64,000 nt of DNA from Salinibacterium hongtaonis. Its GTDB lineage: Bacteria > Actinomycetota > Actinomycetes > Actinomycetales > Microbacteriaceae. The notes under the pieces were generated by a model, which ran no database searches, was not told where the DNA came from, and saw only the letters and a list, made by a program, of their open reading frames with translations. The stretch covers positions 744,001 through 808,000 of the forward strand of contig NZ_CP026951.1 in NCBI RefSeq assembly GCF_003065485.1. The letters are read 5' to 3'. This document shows positions 1-8,925 of the stretch, in pieces (positions within the stretch are counted from its first letter, which is position 1; the number at the start of each line of letters is the position of its first letter). The position numbers were made by a program, and so were the translations under genes.

Positions 1-366
1 GGAATCGCAGCCCTCATGCTCGTGGCCGCTGTGCTGCTGATTGCCACGACGATCCGCCTCAGCGCCTTTAGCCGACGGCGAGAGCTGGGGATCATGAGGC
101 TCGTTGGTGCATCGAACCGGTTCATTCAAACCCCGTTTATTCTCGAGGGCGTGATCGCCGCGGTGATCGGCGCCGTCATGGCCGGGGTTGCCACGGTGGC
201 TGTCGTGCAGTTCTTTGTTCAGGGGTACCTGGCAGACCTCATGGCGTCGACGTCATTCGTCGGAATCGCGGAGGCCCTCGTGGTTGCGCCGATCCTGCTG
301 GTGGTAGGTATTGTGCTCGCCGGAATCTCGGCGAATGTGGCGATCAGCCGCTACCTCAAGGTTTAA
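1..366 (+). CDS. ftsX: Cell division protein FtsX, C-terminal part (truncated by window start)
   Basis: The reading frame is open from base 1 and stops at 366, so only the last 121 residues are visible. They hold a hydrophobic segment at the start, the charged loop RRRELGIMRLVGAS typical of FtsX/MacB-type permease domains, and two further membrane segments (about residues 48-70 and 88-112). FtsX is the membrane partner of the ATPase FtsE and controls peptidoglycan hydrolysis at the septum. The order ftsX-smpB-ssrA is the usual actinobacterial arrangement, which supports the call over other ABC permeases of the same fold. The start codon and extracellular domain lie outside the window. Confidence 0.88.
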   Translation, partial: GIAALMLVAAVLLIATTIRLSAFSRRRELGIMRLVGASNRFIQTPFILEGVIAAVIGAVMAGVATVAVVQFFVQGYLADLMASTSFVGIAEALVVAPILLVVGIVLAGISANVAISRYLKV

Positions 367-472
367 CCCGGCGTTCCTTGCACCATGACGATGATTCGTC
401 ACCACGCGTGCAGGGCAGCCGTTAGACTGATGGGCTGCCCGTGCTCGCGGGCTCAGAGTTTTGGAGAGAATC

Positions 473-952
473 GTGCCCAGGGAGACCGGCCAGAAGGTCG
501 TCGCGACTAACCGAAAGGCGCGCCACGACTACCTCATCGAGGATACGTATGAGGCTGGTCTCGTGCTTTCGGGCACCGAGGTCAAGTCCCTGCGCGCTGG
601 CCGGGCAAGCCTGGTCGATGGCTACGCCTTCATCGACGACCACGGGGAGGCGTGGCTGGATGCCGTGCATATTCCGGAGTACAAGGGCGGAAGCTGGACC
701 AATCACCCGCCTCGCCGCAAGCGCAAGTTGCTGCTGCACAAGGCACAGATCGTAAAGATCCATAACAAGGTGAAACAGGGTGGTTACACACTCGTTCCGC
801 TGTCGATCTACTTCAGCAACGGCCGGGCCAAGGTTGACCTCGCGGTGGCCAAGGGCAAGCGCGAGTACGACAAGCGCCAGACGCTCCGTGAACGTCAAGA
901 TAATCGCGAGGCCGACCGCGCGATGTCTGCTCGCAAGCATCTCGGCGAGTAG
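473..952 (+). CDS. smpB: SsrA-binding protein SmpB
   Basis: This 159-residue protein binds tmRNA and delivers it to stalled ribosomes for trans-translation. The sequence carries the family core: [13 protein letters not shown] at the N-terminus, then GTEVKSLR, and the basic C-terminal tail (KGKREYDKR, then RQDNREADR) that reaches into the decoding centre. An in-frame TTG lies four codons upstream at 461, but GTG 473 is chosen because GGAGAG at 463-468 is a well-placed ribosome binding site and the protein then begins MPRETGQK, as family members do. The tmRNA gene follows 159 bp downstream on the same strand, so protein and RNA partner are adjacent. Confidence 0.96.
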   Translation: MPRETGQKVVATNRKARHDYLIEDTYEAGLVLSGTEVKSLRAGRASLVDGYAFIDDHGEAWLDAVHIPEYKGGSWTNHPPRRKRKLLLHKAQIVKIHNKVKQGGYTLVPLSIYFSNGRAKVDLAVAKGKREYDKRQTLRERQDNREADRAMSARKHLGE

Positions 953-1062
953 CGGCAGCGTTCGCGCGACGACAGCGCGAGGTTAGCGCGTGATGTAGCG
1001 CTCGATGTAGCGCGGATGCGCTGCGCCGGGTAGTATTGACTGCTGCGCTCATGGAGCGCAGA

Positions 1063-1091
1063 TTGACAACTCAACAGCGCGCGACAGTACC
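1063..1091 (+). promoter_or_regulatory. Putative promoter for ssrA
   Basis: A perfect -35 box TTGACA lies at 1063-1068. No good -10 hexamer sits 17 bases later (AGTACC at 1086-1091), so the pairing is weak. A start near 1097 would give a short 5' leader that RNase P could remove. Just upstream, CTGCGCTC-ATG-GAGCGCAG (1043-1061) is a perfect inverted repeat without a T-tract. The 953-1111 spacer holds nothing else recognisable. Confidence 0.35.
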
Positions 1092-1111
1092 AACTCTTCA
1101 CGAGTGAACAT

Positions 1112-1485
1112 GGGGATGATCGGTTTCGACATTGCCTGCGCAATTGTGAGAAGCGGGTCGAGGATGCAGGCTTATCTCGTTAACGATGTCTGCAAACTAT
1201 AAGTGCCAATAAATCACGCACTGACTTCGCCCTCGCTGCCTAAGCGAGCGCACTAAAAAGTCCGTCAGCCCGGGGATGCTCTCTACCCGGATCCTGACGT
1301 CATCTAGAGAGATTGCTCCGTAGTTACGCCTGAGGGCTACGGGGGACTTGCACTCTGGCTGGGCTCGTCGGTTTAGCCGCCAGTGGCAAATTCCGGAGCC
1401 GAGTAGAACGCTTTCGCTGGATACACCCGTAGAAGGCACATGACCACAGCAGTGGACCGGGGTTCAATTCCCCGCATCTCCACCA
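1112..1485 (+). ncRNA. ssrA: Transfer-messenger RNA (tmRNA, SsrA)
   Basis: The 5' end GGGGATGATCGGTTTCGACA and the 3' end with the T-arm GGGGTTCAATTCCCC, acceptor CATCTCC, discriminator A and encoded CCA pair as the tRNA-like domain. The tag reading frame begins at the Ala codon GCC (1205) and reads ANKSRTDFALAA before TAA at 1241-1243. The ALAA end is the usual degradation signal for ClpXP-type proteases. Length (374 nt) and position next to smpB fit a one-piece tmRNA. Confidence 0.96.
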
Positions 1486-1597
1486 TGGGGTGCTGTCGCG
1501 CGTTGTTGTTTATTGTCAGAGTCGTCCCTTGCGCGGATGCTTTACCGTGCCGGAGAAAGCCGTGGCGATGTCGGCGGGGCTGGGAAGAATGGGTGTC

Positions 1598-2872
1598 ATG
1601 ACCGACCGAACGTGGCGCCGAAACGTTGCCCTCTTTCTCTCGGGCCAAACGGTCTCCCTTTTTGGCTCGATGCTCGTGCAGTATGCCGTGATGTGGCATC
1701 TGACGCTCGAAACGAAGTCGGGTGTCGTCATGGCGCTCGCGGCGGTGTTCGGGTTTTTGCCTCAGGCGATCATGTCCATCTTCGGCGGAGTGTGGGCCGA
1801 CCGTGTGAACCGCAAGATGCTCATCATTCTGGCGGACGCCACAATTGCGCTGACCACGCTGGCTCTAGCGCTTCTCATGATGTTCGGCATCTACGACCTG
1901 TGGCTGATCTTTCTGACCCTGGCTATTCGGTCGACGGGGGCCGGAATCCAGATGCCCGCAGTATCGGCACTCATTCCGCAGATCACACCGCAAGACCAGC
2001 TCATGCGGGTCAACGGAATCAACGGCGCCATCCAATCGGCGATGGCGCTTCTTGCTCCGGCGGTTGCTGGTGTGCTCTATGCGACGGCGTCGCTGGTATC
2101 GATTTTCTTCGTTGACGTCGTTACGGCCGTGATCGGAATCGGCATGCTCATTCTGGTGCCGGTGGCCACCATCCGCCGCGCGTCCGACGAGCACGTGCCC
2201 TACTTCGTTGACCTCGTTGAAGGCGTGCGTTACGTGGCCAACCACACCTTCGTCCGCTGGCTCTTGCTGCTGTTCGGTATTGTCTTTCTGCTCGCAGCGG
2301 CGCCCTCGTATCTCACGCCGCTTATGGTGGCTCGAACGTTCGGCGAAGAGGTGTGGAAGCTCACGGTGCTCGAGCTCTCGTTCAGCGTGGGAATGCTGCT
2401 CGCCGGCATTCTCATTGCGATCTGGGCCGGCACCAAGAACCGTGTGGGAATGATCATCTTCACCTCGGTGGCCTTCGCCCTCATCACCTTGGTCATGGGC
2501 CTCACGACAAACCTCTACGTCTTCTTCGCACTCATGTTCATCTTTGGGCTCGCTGTGCCGTACTTCTCAACCCCGGCAATGACGCTGCTGCAAGAGAAGG
2601 TCGAACCCGAGAAGCAGGGCCGGGTGTTCGGCTTCGTGGGCATCGTGATGGCCGTGGCAATGCCCATTGGCATGGGCGTGTTCGGGCCGCTCGCCGATGT
2701 GGTCAGCGTCGAATCTCTCCTCGTCGTGGCAGGTTCGCTGATGCTCGTTGTCGTCATTGTGGCCGTGACGGTGCCGGCCGGCCGCCGAGCCATCGCCGAG
2801 GCCTCGGCCGCAGTGCCGGTTTCGGAGTCGGCCGAACCAGTCGACGAGGTTGAGGCTGACCACCACAACTAG
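1598..2872 (+). CDS. MFS transporter, DHA3/MFS_3-type exporter
   Basis: A 424-residue membrane protein with about 12 hydrophobic segments. It begins NVALFLSGQTVSLFGSMLVQYAVMW and carries the motif-A loop GGVWADRVNRK after the second helix, features of the drug exporter subfamily that includes EntS-like and macrolide efflux proteins. The substrate cannot be read from sequence. The frame is open back to 1490, but ATG 1598 is preferred: GGGAAG at 1582-1587 is a suitable ribosome binding site and the predicted protein then starts just before the first membrane segment. The C-terminal 40 residues are hydrophilic and rich in Ala, Glu and Val. It stands alone between ssrA and a PLP enzyme. Confidence 0.85.
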   Translation: MTDRTWRRNVALFLSGQTVSLFGSMLVQYAVMWHLTLETKSGVVMALAAVFGFLPQAIMSIFGGVWADRVNRKMLIILADATIALTTLALALLMMFGIYDLWLIFLTLAIRSTGAGIQMPAVSALIPQITPQDQLMRVNGINGAIQSAMALLAPAVAGVLYATASLVSIFFVDVVTAVIGIGMLILVPVATIRRASDEHVPYFVDLVEGVRYVANHTFVRWLLLLFGIVFLLAAAPSYLTPLMVARTFGEEVWKLTVLELSFSVGMLLAGILIAIWAGTKNRVGMIIFTSVAFALITLVMGLTTNLYVFFALMFIFGLAVPYFSTPAMTLLQEKVEPEKQGRVFGFVGIVMAVAMPIGMGVFGPLADVVSVESLLVVAGSLMLVVVIVAVTVPAGRRAIAEASAAVPVSESAEPVDEVEADHHN

Positions 2873-2922
2873 GAGCGGGCAAGCCCCTTGCGGATGTGCG
2901 CTGGGGGGATGAGCATTGCGGT

Positions 2923-4341
2923 GTGAACGCGCGGCAGCAACCCGCAGATGGCGCCCTTGAGGCTGTTCTTGGACATGCCCGGCGATGGCTCACGGTCTAT
3001 CCGGAACGTGCGGTGCCAGCCACGGGAAGCGCCGACGATGCGGCGGAGCGGTTGGGCAGACAGCTCGCCGCTCACGGCGCTCCCACGTCCGAGGTTGTCG
3101 ACCGGCTTGTGGCGGCCGTCGAGCCCGGCCTCATGGCGAGCGGATCCGGGCGCTTTTACGGTTGGGTCATGGGCGGAACGCTGCCTGCGGCGCTAGCCGC
3201 AGACTGGCTCGTTTCGGTCTGGGATCAAAACGCCGGAATGCGAGACTCAACTCCGGGAGTGGTTGCTGCGGAGGAGATCGCCGCGGCATGGATTCTGGAT
3301 GTGCTTTCTCTGCCGTCTGACTCCGGCGTCGGATTCGTTACCGGCGCCACGATGGCCAATTTCACATGTCTTGCGGCTGCTCGGGATGCTGTGCTCGCAG
3401 AGCGCGGGTGGGATGTCGCCCAGCGTGGTCTTGTCGGGTCTCCGGGCGTCCGCGTGCTCGTGGGCGAGGAATCCCACGGCTCGGTGGAACTAGCACTTCG
3501 CTACCTTGGCCTCGGAGTTCCCGACCGCATCGGGGCCGACGAGCAGGGCAGAATGCTGCCGAGCGAGCTGGAGAGCGCCATCGCAACGGCGCCGGACATG
3601 CCGACGGTGGTGTGCCTGCAGGCGGGCAACATCCATTCCGGCGCGTTTGACCCATTCGAGTCGCTCGTTGAGATGGCACACCGGGCGGGCGCCTGGGTCC
3701 ACGTTGATGGAGCCTTCGGACTCTGGGCGGCGGCCACCCCGACTCTCGCTCATCTGACGGCGGGGCTCGGACGCGCCGATTCATGGGCAACGGATGCTCA
3801 TAAGACCCTGAACACCCCCTACGACTGCGGCATCGCCGTGGTGAGTGATGCCGCCAGGATGAGGGCTTCGATGGGAATTCATGCCAGCTATCTGCTCACG
3901 GCGTCGACGGTCGACCCCTACGAACTCGTGCCAGAACTCTCTCGGCGGGCGCGGGGCGTTCCCGTGTGGGCGGCGCTCGCCTCCCTGGGCCGGGATGGCG
4001 TGGCCGAGCTGGTTGAGGGGCTTGTAGCAGCGGCCCAGGCGATTGCTCAGGGGCTCGGGGAGCTTTCCGGGGTCACAGTGCTCAACGATGTTGTCTATAG
4101 CCAGGTGACATGCGCCTGCGCGAGCGATGCCCACACTCGGGCGGTCTTCGCCGCCATCATCGAGGAGGGCGTGATCATGCCGTCGCTCAGCGCCTGGCGA
4201 GAGAGGGTCGTGATCCGATTCTCCGTGAGTTCGTGGCGCACGGGTCCCGACGATGTTGTGGCCACGGTCGATGCTGTGGCCAGGGCACTCTCGGCGGTCT
4301 CATCCCGTGGTGGTGAGGAGTCGGCGTCGAGCCCGGCCTAG
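2923..4341 (+). CDS. Pyridoxal-5'-phosphate-dependent decarboxylase (group II family)
   Basis: A 472-residue member of the aromatic-L-amino-acid/glutamate decarboxylase fold, a cytosolic PLP enzyme. The co-factor site is visible: FVTGATMANFTCLAAARD binds phosphate, VHVDGAFGLWA supplies the pyridine-contacting Asp (about residue 262), and SWATDAHKTLNTP carries the Schiff-base Lys (about residue 294). The amino-acid substrate is not evident; related actinobacterial genes are annotated only as pyridoxal-dependent decarboxylases or aspartate aminotransferases. GTG 2923 is used because GGGGGGATGAG (2903-2913) can serve as ribosome binding site. An in-frame GTG at 2896 would add nine residues and lacks one. 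It ends 11 bp before the convergent yigZ gene. Confidence 0.8.
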   Translation: MNARQQPADGALEAVLGHARRWLTVYPERAVPATGSADDAAERLGRQLAAHGAPTSEVVDRLVAAVEPGLMASGSGRFYGWVMGGTLPAALAADWLVSVWDQNAGMRDSTPGVVAAEEIAAAWILDVLSLPSDSGVGFVTGATMANFTCLAAARDAVLAERGWDVAQRGLVGSPGVRVLVGEESHGSVELALRYLGLGVPDRIGADEQGRMLPSELESAIATAPDMPTVVCLQAGNIHSGAFDPFESLVEMAHRAGAWVHVDGAFGLWAAATPTLAHLTAGLGRADSWATDAHKTLNTPYDCGIAVVSDAARMRASMGIHASYLLTASTVDPYELVPELSRRARGVPVWAALASLGRDGVAELVEGLVAAAQAIAQGLGELSGVTVLNDVVYSQVTCACASDAHTRAVFAAIIEEGVIMPSLSAWRERVVIRFSVSSWRTGPDDVVATVDAVARALSAVSSRGGEESASSPA

Positions 4342-4352
4342 CCCTGTTCGGC

Positions 4353-5021
4353 CTAGCCTTGCGTGGTGTCGCCCCAGTCGACGTCGATCCATTCGTGGCC
4401 GAGTGGCTCGAGCTGGCGTGCGCCGGAGGTTGCGGAGGCCACGATCGGGTCGAGCTGTGCACGCTCTCCCGCAACCCGAAGAACGGCCTGCGTGCCATAG
4501 TCGGTGCCCAACACCGTGACACCTCTCTGGCGAAGTTCTGCCTCGATACGCCCGGCATCGGTGTGCGAGAGGGCTAGTGCAAAGAGCTCTCGGCGTTCGC
4601 GGGCTACGAGCCTGCCCTCGGCCTTGGCGCTGTCGATCGTGGAGAGCACCGCGTCTGAATATGCGCGGGTGAGGCCGCCGGCTCCGAGGAGCACCCCTCC
4701 GAAGTAGCGTGTGACAACGGCGACACAGTCGATGAGCGAGCGGCCGGCCAGGGCCTCGAGCATGGGTGCACCTGCGGTTCCCGAGGGCTCGCCGTCGTCG
4801 TTCGACCGGCGAATCTGCGATGGCAGCGATGCGGAACCCAGGATGAATGCTGAGCAGTGATGGCGCGCGCCCCAGTGCTCGCGCCGAGCATCCTCGATCA
4901 CAGCTCTCGCCGCCGTTTCGGTGTCAACCCGCACGATGCGGCAGAGAAAACGGGAGCGCTTGATTTCGATCTCGTGATCGACTCGAGCGCCGAGCCCTCC
5001 GCGCACTGTGAACTCCGCCAT
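4353..5021 (-). CDS. YigZ/IMPACT family protein
   Basis: A 222-residue protein with the UPF0029 N-terminal domain: EIKRSRFLCRIVRV near residue 20, HHCSAFILG, then RRSNDDGEPSGTAGAPML and VVTRYFGGVLLGAGGLTRAY, the family's signature stretches. The C-terminal third matches the small ferredoxin-like DUF1949 domain. YigZ proteins are conserved and thought to act in translation-related stress responses by analogy with eukaryotic IMPACT; the bacterial role is unsettled. It lies 35 bp downstream of the DHA2 exporter gene on the same strand and may be cotranscribed with it. It is convergent with the PLP decarboxylase. Confidence 0.88.
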   Translation of the reverse strand: MAEFTVRGGLGARVDHEIEIKRSRFLCRIVRVDTETAARAVIEDARREHWGARHHCSAFILGSASLPSQIRRSNDDGEPSGTAGAPMLEALAGRSLIDCVAVVTRYFGGVLLGAGGLTRAYSDAVLSTIDSAKAEGRLVARERRELFALALSHTDAGRIEAELRQRGVTVLGTDYGTQAVLRVAGERAQLDPIVASATSGARQLEPLGHEWIDVDWGDTTQG

Positions 5022-5056
5022 AGCGTCATTCTCTCGCGTCGGAGGGCTCTCGTTCG

Positions 5057-6694
5057 CTAGCGGTGGGGAGCGGCGTCAGCCTCGGCGTCAGCGTCATGCG
5101 CCGACGGCTCGTCCGATGTGATCAGAAGCTGGCCCTCGGCAATGGCCTCGGGCATAACATCCCGCTCAATCGTCGTGGCGAGCGGCTTCTCTTTGACGAA
5201 GAACAGCAGCACGCCGGCGAGAACCATGGCGGGCACCAAGGCAAAGAACAGGGGAGTGAGGGCGCTGCTGTAGGCGAGCGCGATGACATCCTGCACTGCC
5301 TCTGGCAAGCGGTGCACCATATCGGGGGTGAGGGAGTTGGTGGAACCCGCTCCGCCGCCAGAAGGAAGCCGGTCGGCAAGCTCCGTGACGAGTCGGCTCG
5401 TGAAAAGGCTGCCGATCACAGCAGCGCCGAGTGATGCACCGATCTGGCGGAAGTAGTTGTTGGCCGCCGTTGCAGTGCCGACCTCACGGTTAGGGAAGGT
5501 GTTCTGAACGATGAGCACCAGGATCTGCATGCTCGCGCCGAGGCCGACTCCCATCACCGCCACGAAGATGCAGAAGAGCCATACGGGGGTCTCTGGCGTG
5601 ATCGTGCCGAGCAGAGCAAGACCGCCAGCGGCGATGAAGGTGCCGACAATGGGGATCACCTTGTAACGCCCGTGCTTGCTGACGAGCGCGCCCGAGACGA
5701 TTGAGGTGAGCAGCAGGGCGAGCATCATGGGAATCATGAGCATGCCAGCCTCCATGGCGGTGGAGCCGTAGGCCATCTGCAGGTAGGTGGGCAGATATCC
5801 GATGACACCGAACATGCCGATGCTCGTGAGCAGTCCGGCGATGGTCGTGAGGTTAAAGTTCGCTTCGCGGAACAGGTGAAGGGGCATGATCGGCTCCGCC
5901 GTCGTGCGCTCGATCAACACAAAGACCACGGCGGCGACGACGGCACCCGCGATCAGGCCGATGATCGTAAGAGAATCCCATGCGTAGTCTTTGCCGCCCC
6001 ACGAGGCGACCAGCACGATGCAGGTGGTCGTGAGGGCGAGGAAGGCCATGCCCCACCCGTCGATCTTGGGCTTGGATGTTGTGGCGCGCTTGGGCAAGTG
6101 CAGCAGAAAGACCGCGGCGGCGAGGGCGAGAAGTCCCAGCGGCATGTTGATCCAGAACGTCCAGCGCCACCCGATTCCCTCGGTGAACCAGCCGCCGAGG
6201 AGCGGCCCGGCCACGGAGGATACGGCGAAGACGGCGCCCATCACGCCCATGTACTTGCCGCGCTCGCGGGCAGGCACGACGTCGGCAATGATCGCCTGGG
6301 ACAGGATCATGAGCCCGCCGCCACCGAGGCCCTGCACGACCCGACCGCCGATGAGCATGTTCATATCGACGGAGAGGGCACCGATGAGGGACCCCGCCAT
6401 AAAGAGCAAGATCGCCCCGATCATGAGGCTCTTGCGCCCCATGAGGTCGCCTAGCTTGCCATAGATGGGCATGACGATCGTGGAGGAGAGCATGAACGCC
6501 GTCATGACCCACAGCATGTGATCGACCCCGTCGAGTTCACCCACCATCGTGGGCATCGCCGAGCTCAGAACGGTCTGGCTCAGGGATGACAGAAGCATGG
6601 CGACCATGAGGCCGATGAAGACGAGGAGGAGGCTGCCCTTACGCTCCCCGGATTGCGAGGGAGCGGTGTCGGAATCTATTTGCACGATCTGCAA
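5057..6694 (-). CDS. DHA2 family MFS multidrug exporter (14-TM, EmrB/QacA type)
   Basis: A 545-residue exporter with about 14 hydrophobic helices. Motif A is visible as GKLGDLMGRKS, and the antiporter motif C region as SSVAGPLLGGWFTEGIGWRW followed by NMPLG. It would export hydrophobic drugs or metabolites in exchange for protons. The tail after the last helix is acidic. TTG 6694 is the longest start; GTG 6685 (residue 4) is an alternative, and neither has a clear ribosome binding site. Palindromes at 6680-6694 and 6705-6720 overlap or precede the start, suggesting direct repression by the MarR protein encoded just upstream. It is similar in type to the exporter at 7238-8908, giving an exporter-MarR-exporter unit. 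Confidence 0.9.
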   Translation of the reverse strand: MQIVQIDSDTAPSQSGERKGSLLLVFIGLMVAMLLSSLSQTVLSSAMPTMVGELDGVDHMLWVMTAFMLSSTIVMPIYGKLGDLMGRKSLMIGAILLFMAGSLIGALSVDMNMLIGGRVVQGLGGGGLMILSQAIIADVVPARERGKYMGVMGAVFAVSSVAGPLLGGWFTEGIGWRWTFWINMPLGLLALAAAVFLLHLPKRATTSKPKIDGWGMAFLALTTTCIVLVASWGGKDYAWDSLTIIGLIAGAVVAAVVFVLIERTTAEPIMPLHLFREANFNLTTIAGLLTSIGMFGVIGYLPTYLQMAYGSTAMEAGMLMIPMMLALLLTSIVSGALVSKHGRYKVIPIVGTFIAAGGLALLGTITPETPVWLFCIFVAVMGVGLGASMQILVLIVQNTFPNREVGTATAANNYFRQIGASLGAAVIGSLFTSRLVTELADRLPSGGGAGSTNSLTPDMVHRLPEAVQDVIALAYSSALTPLFFALVPAMVLAGVLLFFVKEKPLATTIERDVMPEAIAEGQLLITSDEPSAHDADAEADAAPHR

Positions 6695-6720
6695 TGTTAC
6701 ACGACTGCACTAATTTGCAG
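6680..6720. promoter_or_regulatory. Two inverted repeats, putative MarR operators upstream of the DHA2 exporter
   Basis: TTGCACGATCTGCAA (6680-6694) is an inverted repeat with 5-bp arms and a 5-bp spacer. CTGCACTAATTTGCAG (6705-6720) has 5-bp arms and a 6-bp spacer. Both contain the half-site TGCA and their starts are 25 bp apart. The first covers the start codon of the exporter gene and the second lies just upstream in the 68-bp gap after the marR gene. Assignment to that MarR protein is inference from position. Confidence 0.5.
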
Positions 6721-6762
6721 GCTGCTCGGGGCCCGGTTCGGAGTCTCGGCTCCGCCGGAGCG

Positions 6763-7248
6763 CTAGGACTCACTCAGGAGGCGCAGCATCCCGGCGAAGG
6801 CGCGCACATCGGCCTCGGGTTGAGTGCGAAGCACATCGCGGAGTCTGCTCTGCTGCCGCGCTTTCGCCGCAGAAACCCGCTCGATTGCGTTGGGCGTTGG
6901 CGAGAGAACCCGCACACGGCCGTCCTTTTCGTCGGCACGGCTGGTGACCAGCTGCGCCTCTTCGAGCATTCGTACCTGGCGGCTCACCACGCTCTTATCC
7001 GTGTCGAGGAGGTCTGCCAAGGCGTAGGCGGTCGTCTCGCGCAGGCGAACGACGGCGCCGAGGATGCGGTAGCCCACTGGTTGGAGCTCGGGATGGATGC
7101 TGGCTGCCGCCTCCTTCCAGGTCAGTCGAACGCGGTGAAACAGTGCACCGAGGTATTCCTCAACCTCGGCGATGCCGTTCTCCCGATCGCTCTCCTCCTG
7201 TGTCGTGGTGGGTCTGCCATCGGTCATGGTGGTTACGCTATCGGTCAT
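6763..7248 (-). CDS. MarR family transcriptional regulator
   Basis: A 161-residue winged-helix repressor. The recognition helix region ALADLLDTDKSVVSRQVRMLEE is followed by the wing with the family's D-x-R pattern (DEKDGRVRVL). Flanking helices (about residues 25-50 and 125-160) would form the dimer interface. MarR proteins usually release DNA when they bind small phenolic or lipophilic ligands. The gene overlaps the end of the upstream DHA2 exporter by 11 bp and precedes a second DHA2 exporter by 68 bp, so it probably controls both. A second in-frame ATG at 7227 would shorten the protein by seven residues; neither start has a strong ribosome binding site, consistent with translational coupling. 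Confidence 0.92.
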   Translation of the reverse strand: MTDSVTTMTDGRPTTTQEESDRENGIAEVEEYLGALFHRVRLTWKEAAASIHPELQPVGYRILGAVVRLRETTAYALADLLDTDKSVVSRQVRMLEEAQLVTSRADEKDGRVRVLSPTPNAIERVSAAKARQQSRLRDVLRTQPEADVRAFAGMLRLLSES

Positions 7249-8908
7249 CGCGATCGACCGCCTGCTCGCGTGTGGTCATCACGGCAATCGATCCTGTGGT
7301 CGCAGCGCCGATCTCAGCCTCGGCAAGGTCAATTGCCGATTCTTCAGCTGTTTCTGCCAAGGTCTGGCCGGCAACCGCGGTGGAGAGCGCCTTGTTGGGC
7401 AAGAAGATCACGGCGATAAGCCCGATGAATGCCAGCGGCACGGCAATGAGAAACGCATCGGCAATTCCGCTGCCGTACGCTGCCTCGACGATCAATCGAA
7501 TGCGGTGCGGCAGCTCCGCGACGTTGGGCAAGTTGCCTGTCGCCAGCCCCGTGAGTGCGTCGATCTCTGCCTCCGAGCTCGGCTTGAACGTTGCCAGCGA
7601 TCCCGAGATTCGCGAGGTGACTTGGCTTGCCAGGATGCTGCTCATGACCGTGACGCCGATGGTGCCGGCCACGGACCTAAAGAAGTTGACGTTCGAGCTT
7701 GCAGCGCCAAGCTGCTCGACGGGGGTGTCGTTTTGCACGGCGAGGGTGAGGTTCTGCATGACCATGCCGAGGCCCGCGCCGAGGGTGACCATGTAGATGG
7801 AGACCAGAACGAAGTCGGTGTCGTAGCGAAGGGTTGCCATGAGGGAGACGCCGATAAGTACAAGAACGGAGCCTGTGACGACCCAGCTCTTCCACTTGCC
7901 GAAGCGACTGATGAGCTGGCCAATGGTGATCGAGGCGACCATCTGGCCGACGACCATGGGGATGGTCATGAGGCCAGACTGCGTGGGGTTAGCGCCGCGG
8001 GCGAGCTGAAAGTACTGCGCGAGGAACACACTGGTCGCAAACATGGCGACGCCGACGGCGATCGATGCGACGACCGCAAGGGTGAAGGTGCGGTTCTTGA
8101 AGAGAGCCATGGGAACGATGGGCTCGGAAACTAGGAACTCCGTGACGATGAACGCGATCAGCGCGGCTGACGCACCGCCGATGAGGAGGTAGCTTTCGAG
8201 CGAGCTCCACTCGAACTGCGCCCCGCCCATCGAGACCCAGATGAGCAGCACCGAGACGCCCACCGTGAGAAGCACGGCCCCGAGGTAGTCGATGCTCACC
8301 TTGGTTCGGGTGGTCGGGGGCAGGTGCAGGGTCTTGTGAATGATGACGATGGCGGCGACGGCAAAGGGAACGCCGATGAAGAAGTTGGCGCGCCATCCGA
8401 GTGAGTCGGTGATGATTCCGCCGAGCAGCGGGCCGCCGATCGTGGCGACCGCCATGATGCCGCCGACCAGCCCCATGTATTTTCCGCGTTCGCGAGGGCT
8501 GATGATGAGCGCGACGGCTACGAAGACTAGCGACATGAGCCCGCCAGCGCCGAGTCCTTGAACGACGCGTAGGCCGATGAGCATGGGCGTGCTCTGTGCG
8601 AAACCTGCCGCGACCGTGCCAAGAACGAAGAGGATGAGTGAGACCTGCAGCAGCATCTTGCGATCGAGGAGGTCGCTGAGCTTGCCCCAGATGGGCGTTG
8701 AGACGGCTGTCGCCAGCAGGCTCGCGGTAATCACCCAGGTGTAGGCGGCCTGATCGCCGCCGAGGTCGGCAATGATGCGCGGCATGGAGGTCGAAACGAC
8801 GGTGCCGGAGAGGACCGCGACGAACATGCCCATGATGAGCCCGGAGAGGGCGATCAGAATCTCGCGCGGTGTGCGCTGCTGGTCGACTGATGGTGCGGAG
8901 GAATCCAA
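7238..8908 (-). CDS. DHA2 family MFS multidrug exporter (14-TM), first gene of marR operon
   Basis: A 556-residue exporter with about 14 membrane segments, motif A GKLSDLLDRKM and motif C region TIGGPLLGGIITDSLGWR followed by GVPFA. The frame is open to TTG 8941, but that codon lies inside the -10 box. TTG 8908 is preferred because AGGAC lies a few bases upstream and is transcribed. Transcription likely starts near 8934 from the promoter at 8941-8969, and the operator at 8926-8943 overlaps the start site. The marR gene overlaps its 3' end, giving a self-regulated resistance operon. Substrate is unknown. Confidence 0.9.
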   Translation of the reverse strand: MDSSAPSVDQQRTPREILIALSGLIMGMFVAVLSGTVVSTSMPRIIADLGGDQAAYTWVITASLLATAVSTPIWGKLSDLLDRKMLLQVSLILFVLGTVAAGFAQSTPMLIGLRVVQGLGAGGLMSLVFVAVALIISPRERGKYMGLVGGIMAVATIGGPLLGGIITDSLGWRANFFIGVPFAVAAIVIIHKTLHLPPTTRTKVSIDYLGAVLLTVGVSVLLIWVSMGGAQFEWSSLESYLLIGGASAALIAFIVTEFLVSEPIVPMALFKNRTFTLAVVASIAVGVAMFATSVFLAQYFQLARGANPTQSGLMTIPMVVGQMVASITIGQLISRFGKWKSWVVTGSVLVLIGVSLMATLRYDTDFVLVSIYMVTLGAGLGMVMQNLTLAVQNDTPVEQLGAASSNVNFFRSVAGTIGVTVMSSILASQVTSRISGSLATFKPSSEAEIDALTGLATGNLPNVAELPHRIRLIVEAAYGSGIADAFLIAVPLAFIGLIAVIFLPNKALSTAVAGQTLAETAEESAIDLAEAEIGAATTGSIAVMTTREQAVDRDDR

Positions 8909-8925
8909 AGTAGTCCTGTCGAGAA

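Noticed and set aside
7172-8134. 320-residue plus-strand frame inside the DHA2 exporter region
   Set aside because: Antisense to a clear 14-TM exporter; Asp/Gly/His-rich composition typical of reverse-complement shadows.
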